Of a DNA stretch of 51,643 bases, positions 43,355 through 51,643 are shown piece by piece. A program made the translations under genes and the position numbers. The first letter of the stretch is position 1. Every line of letters starts with the position of its first letter. Origin of the DNA: CAYFUL01 sp964346375 (GTDB taxonomy: Bacteria; Bacillota; Clostridia; Tissierellales; Peptoniphilaceae); contig CAYFUL010000002.1 in NCBI GenBank assembly GCA_964346375.1, forward strand, positions 1 through 51,643. Reading direction: 5' to 3'. The notes beneath the pieces are model-generated. The model made no database searches, was not told where the DNA came from, and saw only the letters and a list, made by a program, of their open reading frames with translations.

Positions 43355-44578
43355 ATGAAGATTGTTGACAGATTTTTAAAATATACCACTTTTGAAACCA
43401 CATCAGACGAAAATTCCTCTACTATCCCCTCTACAAAGGGACAGTTAGAATTTGGTGCATACCTTGTAGAGGAGCTAAAGTCTATTGGAATAGACGCTTA
43501 TCAAGATAATTATGGCTATGTTTATGGAACACTTCCTGGTACTGATAGTAGCGCTCCAGTTGTGGGACTTGTTGCCCATATGGATACCTCTCCAGATATG
43601 AGTGGAAAAAATGTAGCTGCAAAAATTGTAGATTACAATGGGGGAGATATTAAACTAAATGAGGAATACTCAATAAAAGTTGAGGAATTTCCTGTACTAA
43701 ATGAATTTATTGGGGAGAAGATTATTACAACTGATGGTACGACTCTCCTTGGTTCAGACGATAAGGCTGGAATTGCAGTAATAATTACTGTAGTGGAAGA
43801 ACTATTAAAGGAAAATAATGCCCTTTATCCAACGATAAAGATTGCCTTTACTCCAGATGAGGAAATTGGAAGAGGGGCTGATAAATTTAATATAGATGAA
43901 TTTGGGGCAGACTTTGCCTATACAGTTGACGGAGGCCCTGTTGGTGAAATTAGGTACGAAAATTTTAACGCAGCTAGGGCGAAGGTATTTTTCAAAGGCA
44001 GGGGGGTTCACCCTGGCAGGGCAAAAAATACTATGGTAAATGCTGGAGAACTTGCTATGGAATTTCACTCCCTATTTCCAAAGGTGGAAAAGCCAGAGCA
44101 CACTGAAAATAAAGAGGGATTTATCCACCTATATAATTTCAAAGGGGATGTAGAAAGTGCGAGCCTTGACTATATTATTAGAGACCATGATTTGGAAAAG
44201 TTTAATAAGAAAAAGGATTTAATTGAAAAGGCAAAGGACTTTATAAATTTTAAGTACGGAGATTTTGTTACTACTGAAATTACAGACTCCTACTACAATA
44301 TGGGAGACCTTGTAAAAAAACGCATGGAGATTGTAGACCTTGCATTTAAATCTGTAGAAGAAGCTGGTATAGAAGCTAAGATAGTGCCAATTAGAGGTGG
44401 TACTGACGGCGCGAGACTGTCCTACATGGGTCTAATTTGCCCCGATATTTTTGGCGGTGGATATAATTACCACGGTAGGTACGAATTTTTACCAATATGT
44501 AATCTCCTAAAAAGTAAAGTGAGTGTAAAAAATCTTGTAAAGAATATTTCTAAATATAAAGATATTTTCTTAGCTTAG
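43355..44578 (+). CDS. pepT: Peptidase T (tripeptide aminopeptidase)
   Basis: This 407-residue M20-family zinc aminopeptidase removes N-terminal residues from tripeptides in the cytosol. Metal-site motifs are GLVAHMDTSPD near 70, GSDDKAGIA near 135, the FTPDEEIGRGADKF segment near 165, and VDGGPVGE. The C-terminal HGRYEFLP holds the last ligand. Length is normal for PepT. The ATG at 43355 follows TAAGGAGG. It lies 37 bases before the V-ATPase operon; co-transcription is possible because no terminator is seen between. Confidence 0.95.
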   Translation: MKIVDRFLKYTTFETTSDENSSTIPSTKGQLEFGAYLVEELKSIGIDAYQDNYGYVYGTLPGTDSSAPVVGLVAHMDTSPDMSGKNVAAKIVDYNGGDIKLNEEYSIKVEEFPVLNEFIGEKIITTDGTTLLGSDDKAGIAVIITVVEELLKENNALYPTIKIAFTPDEEIGRGADKFNIDEFGADFAYTVDGGPVGEIRYENFNAARAKVFFKGRGVHPGRAKNTMVNAGELAMEFHSLFPKVEKPEHTENKEGFIHLYNFKGDVESASLDYIIRDHDLEKFNKKKDLIEKAKDFINFKYGDFVTTEITDSYYNMGDLVKKRMEIVDLAFKSVEEAGIEAKIVPIRGGTDGARLSYMGLICPDIFGGGYNYHGRYEFLPICNLLKSKVSVKNLVKNISKYKDIFLA

Positions 44579-44615
44579 GATAATATTAATATATGAGAGT
44601 AGGGAGGTGCATCTT

Positions 44616-44921
44616 TTGAGCGACGCATTAAGTAAAGTTAAAGAGGCAGAACAAAAGGCTGAGCAGATCATTCTTGATGGAAAAAATAAATCAGATGATC
44701 TCCTAAAAAAACTTGCAGCCGAAGCAGATACCCGGTATGAGGAAATTCTCAGCAGTGGTAGAAAGAAAGCAGAGGAGTTACTTAGTACTGCAGAAAAAAC
44801 GGGAGATGAAAAGGCAGATGAAATTATATCCTCTGCAAGTAGTTCTATTTCTAAGTACAAGGTTTCTGATGAGGCAGTGGATGAGTTGGTAAAAGGGATA
44901 GTTGAGAGGATTGTGGTTTAA
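44616..44921 (+). CDS. V-type ATPase peripheral stalk subunit (G/H type)
   Basis: This subunit of about 101 residues is one long helix (coiled coil, heptad-rich KVKEAEQKAEQIILDGKNKS, then repeated Ala/Glu/Lys). It pairs with subunit E in the peripheral stalk of V/A-type ATPases; the equivalent is NtpF in Enterococcus hirae and AhaH in archaea. The start is TTG at 44616, six bases after GGGAGGTG. Its stop overlaps the subunit I start by one base. Confidence 0.88.
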   Translation: MSDALSKVKEAEQKAEQIILDGKNKSDDLLKKLAAEADTRYEEILSSGRKKAEELLSTAEKTGDEKADEIISSASSSISKYKVSDEAVDELVKGIVERIVV

Positions 44922-46873
44922 TGGCGATAGTTAATATGAGTAAATTTTCCCTTGTAAGCTTTAACAAGGAGAGGGAAGAACTACTAGAAGCACTCCAAAG
45001 TTTTAACTATGTTCACTTTAATAAACTTCTTCCAGAGGGAGATTATCTGAAGGAAGCCGACGTTACACTTGATGAAACTAAGGTGGATAGAAGTCTCTCA
45101 AATGTGGAAAGGGCAATAGAATTATTAAAGCCCTATGAAGAGAGTAAGGGAATGCTACAGAGCCTAAAGGATGGAAATCCAACGCTGTCTTTAAGTGAAC
45201 TTGAAGTTATAGCTAAAAGTTTTGACTTTGAAGAAAAATATGCTGAGATGACTAAAATTGAGAACAATATCAGCAATTTAAAGAAGGAACTAATCACTTT
45301 AAATACCAAGTTAAGTGATTTAAACAAATGGAAAAACGTAAGTATTTCCATTGGAGAGTTAAGGAATATGAAAAATGCGAGAATATCCATTGGTTCTATT
45401 TCTGTAAGAAACTATGAAGAACTTGCTGAAGCTCTTCTTGATTACAATACTGTAGAAATTTTAAAATCATCTGCTGATAAAAACAGCACATATATAATAA
45501 TAATTTCAACACTTGATGTCTCTGAAGAGGTGGATAATCTACTTCTTGATAAGGGATTTACCCCAGTAAATATTCCTACTAATGGGGTTGTTTCTCATGA
45601 GATTGAAAGTACAAATCGAATAATTTCTAATAGACAAGAACAAATAAAAGAGAATAGAGTTAAACTTTCAGGATATTCAAAATATCTAGGGGATTTAAGA
45701 GCCTACGCTGCCTATTTAAAAAATGCAAAGAATAGAATTAATGCAGAGGAGCAGTTTTTAAATTCTAAGAAGGTGGACTTTATAGAAGGCTACGTTCCTA
45801 CAGATAGGGAAGGGGATTTTATTAGTACATTAAATAAAACCCTTGGAGAGGACTACTATATGGAAATAAATCCAGCAGATAGAGACGATCCAAATGTACC
45901 AATTCTATTAAAGAACAATATTTTTGTACAACCATTTGAGAGTTTAACAGAGATGTATGCAATGCCAAGGTATAATGAAATTGATCCTACTCCACTATTT
46001 GCACCATTCTACTTTATTTTTGCAGGTATGATGGTTGGAGATATTGGATATGGCCTAATTCTTTTAATCGGATGTATCATTGGACTTAAAATTTTTAATC
46101 TAGATAAGGGTACAAGAAGAATGGCAGGATTTTTACTACTACTTTCAATTTCCACAATAATTTGGGGAGTAGTATATGGATCATTTTTCGGAGATTTACT
46201 AGGAGATTCATTCCCTTACAAACCATTTATTAATCCGTCGGAAGACTATATGAAAATGATTGGTCTATCCCTTGGACTGGGAGTATTCCACATATTCTTT
46301 GCCCTTGGAATAAAGGCATATATGTACTTTAGAGATGGTAAACCACTAGATGCACTATATGATGTTGGATTTTGGTACATGGCATTAATTGGAGCGGGAG
46401 TTGCCCTTGGAGGATCTGCCCTTGGACTAAGTCCTATGGCTAAAAAAATCGCCCTTGGAGTAATGGCAGTGGGAATGATAGGAATAGTTGCAACAGGTGG
46501 AAGAGATCAGGAGTCTATTCCTGGAAAGATAGGCTGGGGAATTTATTCCCTATACGGAATATCTTCCTATGTTGGAGATGTAGTAAGTTATTTTAGAGTT
46601 ATGGCTCTTGTGCTAAGTGGTAGTTTTATCGCTCTAGCAGTAAATATAATAGTAAAACTTCTCTTTACCAAGGGAATATTTGGAATGGTTGGTGCAATAG
46701 TAATATTTATTGCCTTCCAGCTATTTAATGTATTTTTATCATTTTTATCAGCCTACGTTCATACGGCAAGGCTTACCTTTGTAGAAATGTTTAACAAGTT
46801 CTATGAAGGAGGAGGAATTCCATTTAGAAAGATGGTTGCAGAATCAAATTATTATAATATTAAGGAGGACTAA
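44921..46873 (+). CDS. ntpI: V-type ATPase subunit I (a subunit)
   Basis: This 650-residue subunit holds the ion half-channels beside the c-ring. The N-terminal half (to about 345) is cytosolic and helical, and the C-terminal half has about seven to eight membrane segments. The PTPLFAPFYFIFAGMMVGDIGYG segment near 355 and SYFRVMALVLSGSFIALAVN near 560, with the essential Arg, fit the family. It forms the static part of the ion path with the ntpK ring. It follows the stalk gene with a one-base overlap. Confidence 0.94.
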   Translation: MAIVNMSKFSLVSFNKEREELLEALQSFNYVHFNKLLPEGDYLKEADVTLDETKVDRSLSNVERAIELLKPYEESKGMLQSLKDGNPTLSLSELEVIAKSFDFEEKYAEMTKIENNISNLKKELITLNTKLSDLNKWKNVSISIGELRNMKNARISIGSISVRNYEELAEALLDYNTVEILKSSADKNSTYIIIISTLDVSEEVDNLLLDKGFTPVNIPTNGVVSHEIESTNRIISNRQEQIKENRVKLSGYSKYLGDLRAYAAYLKNAKNRINAEEQFLNSKKVDFIEGYVPTDREGDFISTLNKTLGEDYYMEINPADRDDPNVPILLKNNIFVQPFESLTEMYAMPRYNEIDPTPLFAPFYFIFAGMMVGDIGYGLILLIGCIIGLKIFNLDKGTRRMAGFLLLLSISTIIWGVVYGSFFGDLLGDSFPYKPFINPSEDYMKMIGLSLGLGVFHIFFALGIKAYMYFRDGKPLDALYDVGFWYMALIGAGVALGGSALGLSPMAKKIALGVMAVGMIGIVATGGRDQESIPGKIGWGIYSLYGISSYVGDVVSYFRVMALVLSGSFIALAVNIIVKLLFTKGIFGMVGAIVIFIAFQLFNVFLSFLSAYVHTARLTFVEMFNKFYEGGGIPFRKMVAESNYYNIKED

Positions 46874-46874
46874 A

Positions 46875-47339
46875 ATGTCAATTTTACAACAGTACGGCGG
46901 AATAATGTTTGGAGTATTAGGAGTAGCAGTAGCAGTTTTCTTATCAGGTATGGGATCTGCAAAAGGCGTAGGTATGGCAGGGGAAGCTGCAGCAGGAGTT
47001 ATTATTGAAGAACCAGAGAAATTTGGTAAGGCACTTATTCTACAACTTCTTCCAGGTACACAAGGTCTATACGGATTTGTAATTGGACTTTTAATCCTAC
47101 TAAGACTTACACCAGATGTAGCCTTTAACGAAGGATTTAGACTATTCTGTGCTGCACTACCAGTAGGAATTTCTGGATACTTCTCAGCCGTAGCACAGGC
47201 TAAAGTTTCTATAGCAGGCATTAATATTCTTGCTAAGAACGAAGCTCACCAAGGTAAAGGTATTATCCTTGCAGTAATGGTAGAAATGTATGCGATTTTG
47301 GCTTTTGCAATCTCCTTCTTCATGATGATAAGAGGATGA
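46875..47339 (+). CDS. ntpK: V-type ATPase subunit K (Na+-binding c-ring)
   Basis: This 154-residue rotor subunit has two fused hairpins (four membrane helices). It closely resembles Enterococcus hirae NtpK and keeps each of the residues known to bind Na+ there: Leu, Thr and Gln in QLLPGTQGLYGF, Gln in VAQAKVSIAG, and Glu in VEMYAILAF. A Na+ ring is therefore likely, an inference from known structures. The ATG at 46875 follows AAGGAGG; the upstream in-frame extension lies inside ntpI. Confidence 0.94.
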   Translation: MSILQQYGGIMFGVLGVAVAVFLSGMGSAKGVGMAGEAAAGVIIEEPEKFGKALILQLLPGTQGLYGFVIGLLILLRLTPDVAFNEGFRLFCAALPVGISGYFSAVAQAKVSIAGINILAKNEAHQGKGIILAVMVEMYAILAFAISFFMMIRG

Positions 47340-47343
47340 TTTC

Positions 47344-47901
47344 ATGTCAAATATAGATAATATATTCAATAAAATAATTGCAGATGCAAAAACTCAGGCA
47401 GATAGTTTAGTTGAAGAGGCACAAGTAAAGGGAAAGGCATTAATTGCCGAGAAGGAAGAGCTTGCAAGAAATTTAGCAAGTTCAATAATTGCAAAGGCAG
47501 AGGAGGAAGCTCCTCAAGTTGTAGATAAAAAAACTGCCGCAGCTGAACTAAAGGCAAGAGACATGATTCTAAGTGAAAAGGGAAAGTTAATTGATAGGAT
47601 AATTGAAAAGGTAAAGGTTGACCTTGCAAATATAGACGAAAAAACTTTTATATCCCTTGTAAAAAAATCCCTTGGGGAAGTTGAGTTAAATAAGGACTCA
47701 GAATTAATAGTGCCAGAAAATAGAAAAGAAGCACTTAAGAAAGAGGACCTTGGAATAAAAATTAGTAAGGACACAGTAGAAAATGGATTCTCTTTAAGAA
47801 ATGGAGATATTATCTACAATAATACCTTCGATGCCCTAGTAGAATCTAGAAGAGATGAACTTGAAAGAGAGATAGCTAACCAATTAAGTATGAGGAGGTG
47901 A
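47344..47901 (+). CDS. ntpE: V-type ATPase subunit E
   Basis: This 185-residue peripheral stalk subunit has an N-terminal helix rich in Ala, Lys and Glu (residues 1-95) for pairing with the G/H-type subunit. Its C-terminal domain (about 110-185, with ENGFSLRNGDIIYNNTFDAL near 145) clamps the catalytic head. It is placed four bases after ntpK, and precedes ntpC as in E. hirae. Confidence 0.92.
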   Translation: MSNIDNIFNKIIADAKTQADSLVEEAQVKGKALIAEKEELARNLASSIIAKAEEEAPQVVDKKTAAAELKARDMILSEKGKLIDRIIEKVKVDLANIDEKTFISLVKKSLGEVELNKDSELIVPENRKEALKKEDLGIKISKDTVENGFSLRNGDIIYNNTFDALVESRRDELEREIANQLSMRR

Positions 47902-47905
47902 GTTT

Positions 47906-48901
47906 TTGGATAGGAATAATTTTATCCAATCTTCTGCAACTCTTAGGGTTTTGGAGAAAAAGTTGCTAAGTATGGCAAATTTTTCCACCATGGCTGAAGC
48001 TGAAAATCTTGAAGAGGATTTAAGAATACTAAACGACTCCCCTTACCAAAAATATGTAACTAAATTAAAGCGTCCAGAGGACTACGAGGAGGCTTTAAGT
48101 AACACTTTAGCAGATGGTTTTGAAGAACTCTATAGGCTCTCCCATGATCCCCTTCCAGTGGATTTAGTAACTCTAAAGTATATCTACCATAATCTAAAGG
48201 TATTTATCACTGAGGAGCTAATTGGAAGAAATCAATCTCACCTATATATTGAAGTTGGTGGATTTAAAGAAGAAGAATTTAAGTCGGGATTTAGAGGACT
48301 TAATCCAAAGTATGAAAGGTACTATAAAATCATTAGAGATCTTTTAAAGAGATACGATGAACACTTTGACCCTCAAATCATTGGTATAGAAATAGACTAT
48401 TACTACTTCGCTCATTTAAGAGAGTTAGCCTATGGTTCTGGAGTACCACTCTTTAGAGAGTATGTAGAAGATACCATTGACTTTACCAATATAAAGACTA
48501 TTTTAAGATGTCAAAAGCAACAGAGAGATGTGGAATTTATTGAGAAGGCACTTATAAAACATGGCGGAATCCCCATGGATAGATATGAGGGAATGTTAAA
48601 TGTGGATTTAGATTCCAATAGTAGAATATTTATGAACTCTCCTATTGCAAAGGCAGTTCACGATGGTATAGAAAGTTATAGAGAAACAGGAAGCCTTTCT
48701 ATTTTTGAAAAGGAAATGGACAACTATTTTATGGACCTTGCAAAGAAGGTTAAAAATATTACCTTTGGCCCTGAAGTGGTATTTGGATACGCCCTTGCAT
48801 TGGATATGGAGGTAAAGAATTTAAGGACTATATTAATTGCAAAGGAAAATAGGCTTGAACCAGATTTTATTAGAGAAAGGCTAAGGGAAAGTTATGTATA
48901 A
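47906..48901 (+). CDS. ntpC: V-type ATPase subunit C
   Basis: This 331-residue subunit links the central stalk to the c-ring (equivalent to subunit d of eukaryotic V-ATPases). The all-helical fold is visible in repeated YYYFAHLRELAYGSG and VKNLRTILIAKENRLE segments; VKNLRTILIAKEN is the typical C-terminal motif. The start is TTG at 47906 after GAGGAGGTGAG. The gene overlaps the next by eight bases. Confidence 0.92.
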   Translation: MDRNNFIQSSATLRVLEKKLLSMANFSTMAEAENLEEDLRILNDSPYQKYVTKLKRPEDYEEALSNTLADGFEELYRLSHDPLPVDLVTLKYIYHNLKVFITEELIGRNQSHLYIEVGGFKEEEFKSGFRGLNPKYERYYKIIRDLLKRYDEHFDPQIIGIEIDYYYFAHLRELAYGSGVPLFREYVEDTIDFTNIKTILRCQKQQRDVEFIEKALIKHGGIPMDRYEGMLNVDLDSNSRIFMNSPIAKAVHDGIESYRETGSLSIFEKEMDNYFMDLAKKVKNITFGPEVVFGYALALDMEVKNLRTILIAKENRLEPDFIRERLRESYV

Positions 48902-49202
48902 AATTGCAGTAATAGGGGACAAGAGTTCTATTCTACCTTTTAACTCTGTTGGACTAGATATTTTTATAGTCTATGAAAAGGACGAGGCTAGAAGAACTGT
49001 AGACAGACTTGCAAAAGAGGACTATGGAATAATATTTATTACCGAAGAATTGGCAGGTTTAATACCCCAGACAATACAGAGGTACAAGGAGTCACTACTG
49101 CCTTCAATAATTCCTATACCTTCTAATAGAGGTACTCTAGGAATCGGTATGGAAGAGATAAATAAAAACGTTGAGAAGGCAATAGGATCTAATATTTTGT
49201 AA
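48894..49202 (+). CDS. ntpG: V-type ATPase subunit F
   Basis: This 102-residue central stalk subunit (named NtpG in E. hirae, subunit F elsewhere) has a Rossmann-like start KIAVIGDKSSILPFNSVGLD and the typical YGIIFITEELA strand-loop. It overlaps ntpC by eight bases. Ten bases then lead to ntpA. Confidence 0.9.
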   Translation: MYKIAVIGDKSSILPFNSVGLDIFIVYEKDEARRTVDRLAKEDYGIIFITEELAGLIPQTIQRYKESLLPSIIPIPSNRGTLGIGMEEINKNVEKAIGSNIL

Positions 49203-49212
49203 AGGAGGAGCA

Positions 49213-50985
49213 ATGAACTCTGGAAAAATAATAAAAGTATCCGGACCACTTGTTGTAGCCAGCGGCATGGAAAATGCCAATGTGTATGATGTAGTAGAAG
49301 TATCCGAGGATAAATTAATTGGAGAGATAATAGAGATGAGAGGCGATCAGGCCTCCATACAGGTATATGAAGAAACTACTGGTATAGGCCCTGGAGATAG
49401 TGTAGTAACTACAGGATCTCCACTATCTGTAGAACTAGGACCTGGTCTAATAGAGGCCATGTTTGATGGAATACAAAGACCCCTAGAGGCACTTGAACTA
49501 CAAACAGGAAGTTTCTTAACTCGTGGTGCTAGAGTTGCGCCGCTAAATAGAGAGAAAAAATGGGAGTTTACATCCGTTGCAAAGGTAGGAGACACATTAG
49601 AGCCAGGGGACGTACTTGGAACTGTACAAGAAACTCCAGTAGTCCTTCATAAAATAATGGTGCCCTACGGCGTTAAAGGTACTCTAAAATCCATCGAAAA
49701 TGGTTCCTTTGCAGTAGATACTACTATAGCTGTAATGACCCTTGAAAATGGCGAAGAGAAAGAGTTAACCATGATACAAAAATGGCCAGTAAGAACTGGT
49801 AGACCATATAAGAGAAAAATTGACCCAGATACTCCACTTGTAACAGGGCAAAGGGTAATAGATACCTTCTTCCCAATTACAAAGGGAGGTACTGCTGCAA
49901 TTCCAGGACCATTTGGTTCAGGTAAGACAGTTGTACAACATCAGCTTGCAAAATGGGCAGATGCTCAAATCGTAGTATATGTAGGTTGTGGAGAACGTGG
50001 TAATGAGATGACAGACGTACTTATGGAATTCCCAGAACTAATAGATGCAAATACTGGAGAGTCTATAATGAAGCGTACAGTTCTAATAGCAAATACTTCA
50101 AATATGCCAGTAGCGGCTAGAGAGGCTAGTATCTATACGGGAATTACAATTTCTGAATACTATAGAGATATGGGTTATTCCGTTGCAATGATGGCGGATT
50201 CATCATCTCGTTGGGCAGAGGCTCTTAGAGAGATGAGTGGTAGACTTGAAGAGATGCCGGGAGACGAAGGATATCCAGCATACCTTGCATCAAGAGTTGC
50301 AGGATTTTACGAAAGAGCAGGAAGAGTAATTACACTAGGTAGTGAAGATAAAGAGGGAGCCCTTTCAATAATAGGTGCAGTTTCTCCTCCAGGTGGAGAT
50401 ATTTCTGAGCCAGTTAGTCAGGCGACTCTAAGAATAGTAAAAATCTTCTGGAAGCTGGATTACAATCTATCCTATAAGAGACACTTCCCTGCAATAAATT
50501 GGATAGATTCCTATTCACTATACCAGGCGAAAATGGATAAGTACTTTGACAAGGAAGTAGATCCAGATTTTTCAGCAAATAGAATTAGAGCAATGTCCCT
50601 ACTTCAAGAGGAAGCTGCCCTTCAAGAAATTGTACGACTTGTAGGACGTGATGCCCTTTCTGATAAGGACCAATTAAAACTTGAAGTGACTAAATCCATA
50701 AGAGAGGACTATTTACAACAAAATGCCTTCCACGATATTGACACATACTGTTCACTCGAGAAGCAGTCTAAGATGATGAAGGCAATACTACAGTTCTACG
50801 ATTCTGCACTAGTTGCCCTTGATAAGGGAGCATATATTCAAGAAATTGAAGAGATGCCAATTAGAGAGAGAATATCTAGAGCGAAAAATATTAACGAAGA
50901 TAATCTTTCAGAACTGGATAAATTAATAGAGGATATAAAAGTAGAAACAGAGAAGTTAGCAGAAAAAGGAGGACTATATGCTTAA
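49213..50985 (+). CDS. ntpA: V-type ATPase catalytic subunit A
   Basis: This 590-residue subunit hydrolyses or makes ATP. The N-terminal beta-barrel is followed by the non-homologous bulge region (residues about 110-190) that marks V/A-type A subunits. The P-loop is GPFGSGKT near 235, the catalytic Glu region is GCGERGNEMTDVL near 258, and the DSSSRWAEALREMSGRL segment is near 333. An AAAGGAGGAG site precedes the ATG. Its last eight bases overlap the ntpB start. Confidence 0.97.
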   Translation: MNSGKIIKVSGPLVVASGMENANVYDVVEVSEDKLIGEIIEMRGDQASIQVYEETTGIGPGDSVVTTGSPLSVELGPGLIEAMFDGIQRPLEALELQTGSFLTRGARVAPLNREKKWEFTSVAKVGDTLEPGDVLGTVQETPVVLHKIMVPYGVKGTLKSIENGSFAVDTTIAVMTLENGEEKELTMIQKWPVRTGRPYKRKIDPDTPLVTGQRVIDTFFPITKGGTAAIPGPFGSGKTVVQHQLAKWADAQIVVYVGCGERGNEMTDVLMEFPELIDANTGESIMKRTVLIANTSNMPVAAREASIYTGITISEYYRDMGYSVAMMADSSSRWAEALREMSGRLEEMPGDEGYPAYLASRVAGFYERAGRVITLGSEDKEGALSIIGAVSPPGGDISEPVSQATLRIVKIFWKLDYNLSYKRHFPAINWIDSYSLYQAKMDKYFDKEVDPDFSANRIRAMSLLQEEAALQEIVRLVGRDALSDKDQLKLEVTKSIREDYLQQNAFHDIDTYCSLEKQSKMMKAILQFYDSALVALDKGAYIQEIEEMPIRERISRAKNINEDNLSELDKLIEDIKVETEKLAEKGGLYA

Positions 50986-51643
50986 AGAATATAATTCAGT
51001 AGTAGAAGTTGTAGGACCTCTTATGATAGTTGAAGGAGTAGAGGGAGTTACCTATGAGGAACTTGTAGACATTGAGCTACAAAATGGAGAAAGACGTAGA
51101 GGTCGTGTAATTGAAATAAATGGCGACAAGGCCATGGTACAAATCTTTGAAGGCTCTGCGGGAATAAACCTTGGGGGAACTACAGTTAGATTTCTAGGTA
51201 GACCACTTGAACTAGGAGTTAGCCCAGATATGATTGGACGTGTATTTGACGGATTAGGTAAGCCAATAGACGACGGTCCAAAGATAATTCCAGAGAAGAG
51301 TATAGATATAAATGGTAGTGCAATAAATCCAGTAAGTCGAGATTATCCATCAGAATTTATTCAAACAGGAATTTCAACTATAGACGGATTAAATACTCTA
51401 GTAAGAGGACAAAAACTTCCAATATTTTCAGGAGCAGGACTTCCACATAATAACGTTGCGGCGCAAATTGCAAGGCAGGCTCGTGTACTAGGTTCAGGAG
51501 AAAAATTTGCCGTAGTATTTACAGCAATGGGAATTACATTTGAAGAGGCGCAGTACTTTATAGATGACTTTAGAGAAACTGGAGCAATAGATAGGGCGGT
51601 ACTATTTATGAATCTTGCCGATGACCCTGCAATAGAAAGACTG
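50978..51643 (+). CDS. ntpB: V-type ATPase subunit B (partial)
   Basis: The first 222 codons of the non-catalytic B subunit are present before the window ends. They begin MLKEYNSVVEVVGPL, include GRVFDGLGKPIDDGP and the FIQTGISTIDGLNTLVRGQK segment near residue 127, and have the SGAGLPHN loop that replaces the P-loop in B subunits. The overlap with ntpA and GGAGG in front of the ATG confirm the start. The gene is simply cut by the window edge. Confidence 0.95.
   Translation, partial: MLKEYNSVVEVVGPLMIVEGVEGVTYEELVDIELQNGERRRGRVIEINGDKAMVQIFEGSAGINLGGTTVRFLGRPLELGVSPDMIGRVFDGLGKPIDDGPKIIPEKSIDINGSAINPVSRDYPSEFIQTGISTIDGLNTLVRGQKLPIFSGAGLPHNNVAAQIARQARVLGSGEKFAVVFTAMGITFEEAQYFIDDFRETGAIDRAVLFMNLADDPAIERL

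Overview
The window is low-GC, Gram-positive, anaerobe-type DNA. Strong Shine-Dalgarno sites (AGGAGG), A/T-rich codon use, lipoproteins with LTAC lipoboxes, a SAM-I riboswitch, butyrate-pathway genes and a Na+-type V-ATPase all fit a butyrate-forming member of the Tissierellia/Peptoniphilaceae. A Peptoniphilus-like organism is my inference; nothing in the window proves the genus. Two runs of N (34486-34499 and 37378-37387) show a draft scaffold. The N count in the first gap is clearly smaller than the missing sequence.

Layout. 1-1270: the tail of nusG, then rplK-rplA, each gene preceded by a near-identical hairpin, closed by a terminator. 1282-3987: a membrane protein, a two-domain polyphosphate kinase 2 gene broken by one stop codon, and nfo. 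4031-8718: a polar amino acid ABC transporter operon (minus strand), with a promoter, a Ser/Cys-rich leader peptide and two tandem attenuator-like hairpins, then an alpha/beta hydrolase. This block is bracketed by inverted copies of a 200-nt palindromic repeat (repeat A). 8783-13993: two secreted proteins that share a C-terminal copper-amine-oxidase-like (stalk) domain, plus a remnant of a third. 14094-15247: a promoter, the L10 leader, rplJ and rplL. The usual rplKAJL block is therefore split by about 13 kb, and rpoB does not follow rplL.

15420-17443: a decayed thiolase-hydroxybutyryl-CoA dehydrogenase pair with four lesions. 17541-17866: repeats A and B. 17907-20246: a glycerate-kinase-like protein with eroded catalytic motifs, divergent from a CdaR/PucR regulator. 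20426-21562: bcd. 21681-21916: repeat B. 22109-24356: an xpaC-telA pair. 24438-27184: a broken membrane gene, an M15 peptidase, a stalk-domain protein and a frameshifted XRE-cupin regulator. 27487-31716: tsaC2-rpiB-upp-wecA-mnaA. 31742-34735: the intact thl-crt-hbd operon. 34966-37821: an aldehyde dehydrogenase, then riboswitch-controlled metK. 38133-38554: a small membrane protein and repeat B. 38616-41254: a damage-response-like cassette (XRE repressor, ImmA protease, Y-family polymerase, YolD-like protein). 41432-44578: an orphan oligopeptide-binding lipoprotein and pepT. 44616-51643: the V-ATPase operon H-I-K-E-C-F-A-B, with B running off the end.

How it fits together. The organism appears to live on amino acids and peptides (ABC transporter, OppA, PepT) and to make butyrate from acetyl-CoA (thl, crt, hbd, bcd). 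It probably couples Na+ gradients to ATP through the V-ATPase: the c-ring subunit keeps the Na+-binding residues known from Enterococcus hirae NtpK. Gene decay is frequent. Four separate loci contain nonsense, frameshift or start-codon lesions. The nonsense stops for which a codon can be guessed fit Gln CAA to TAA.
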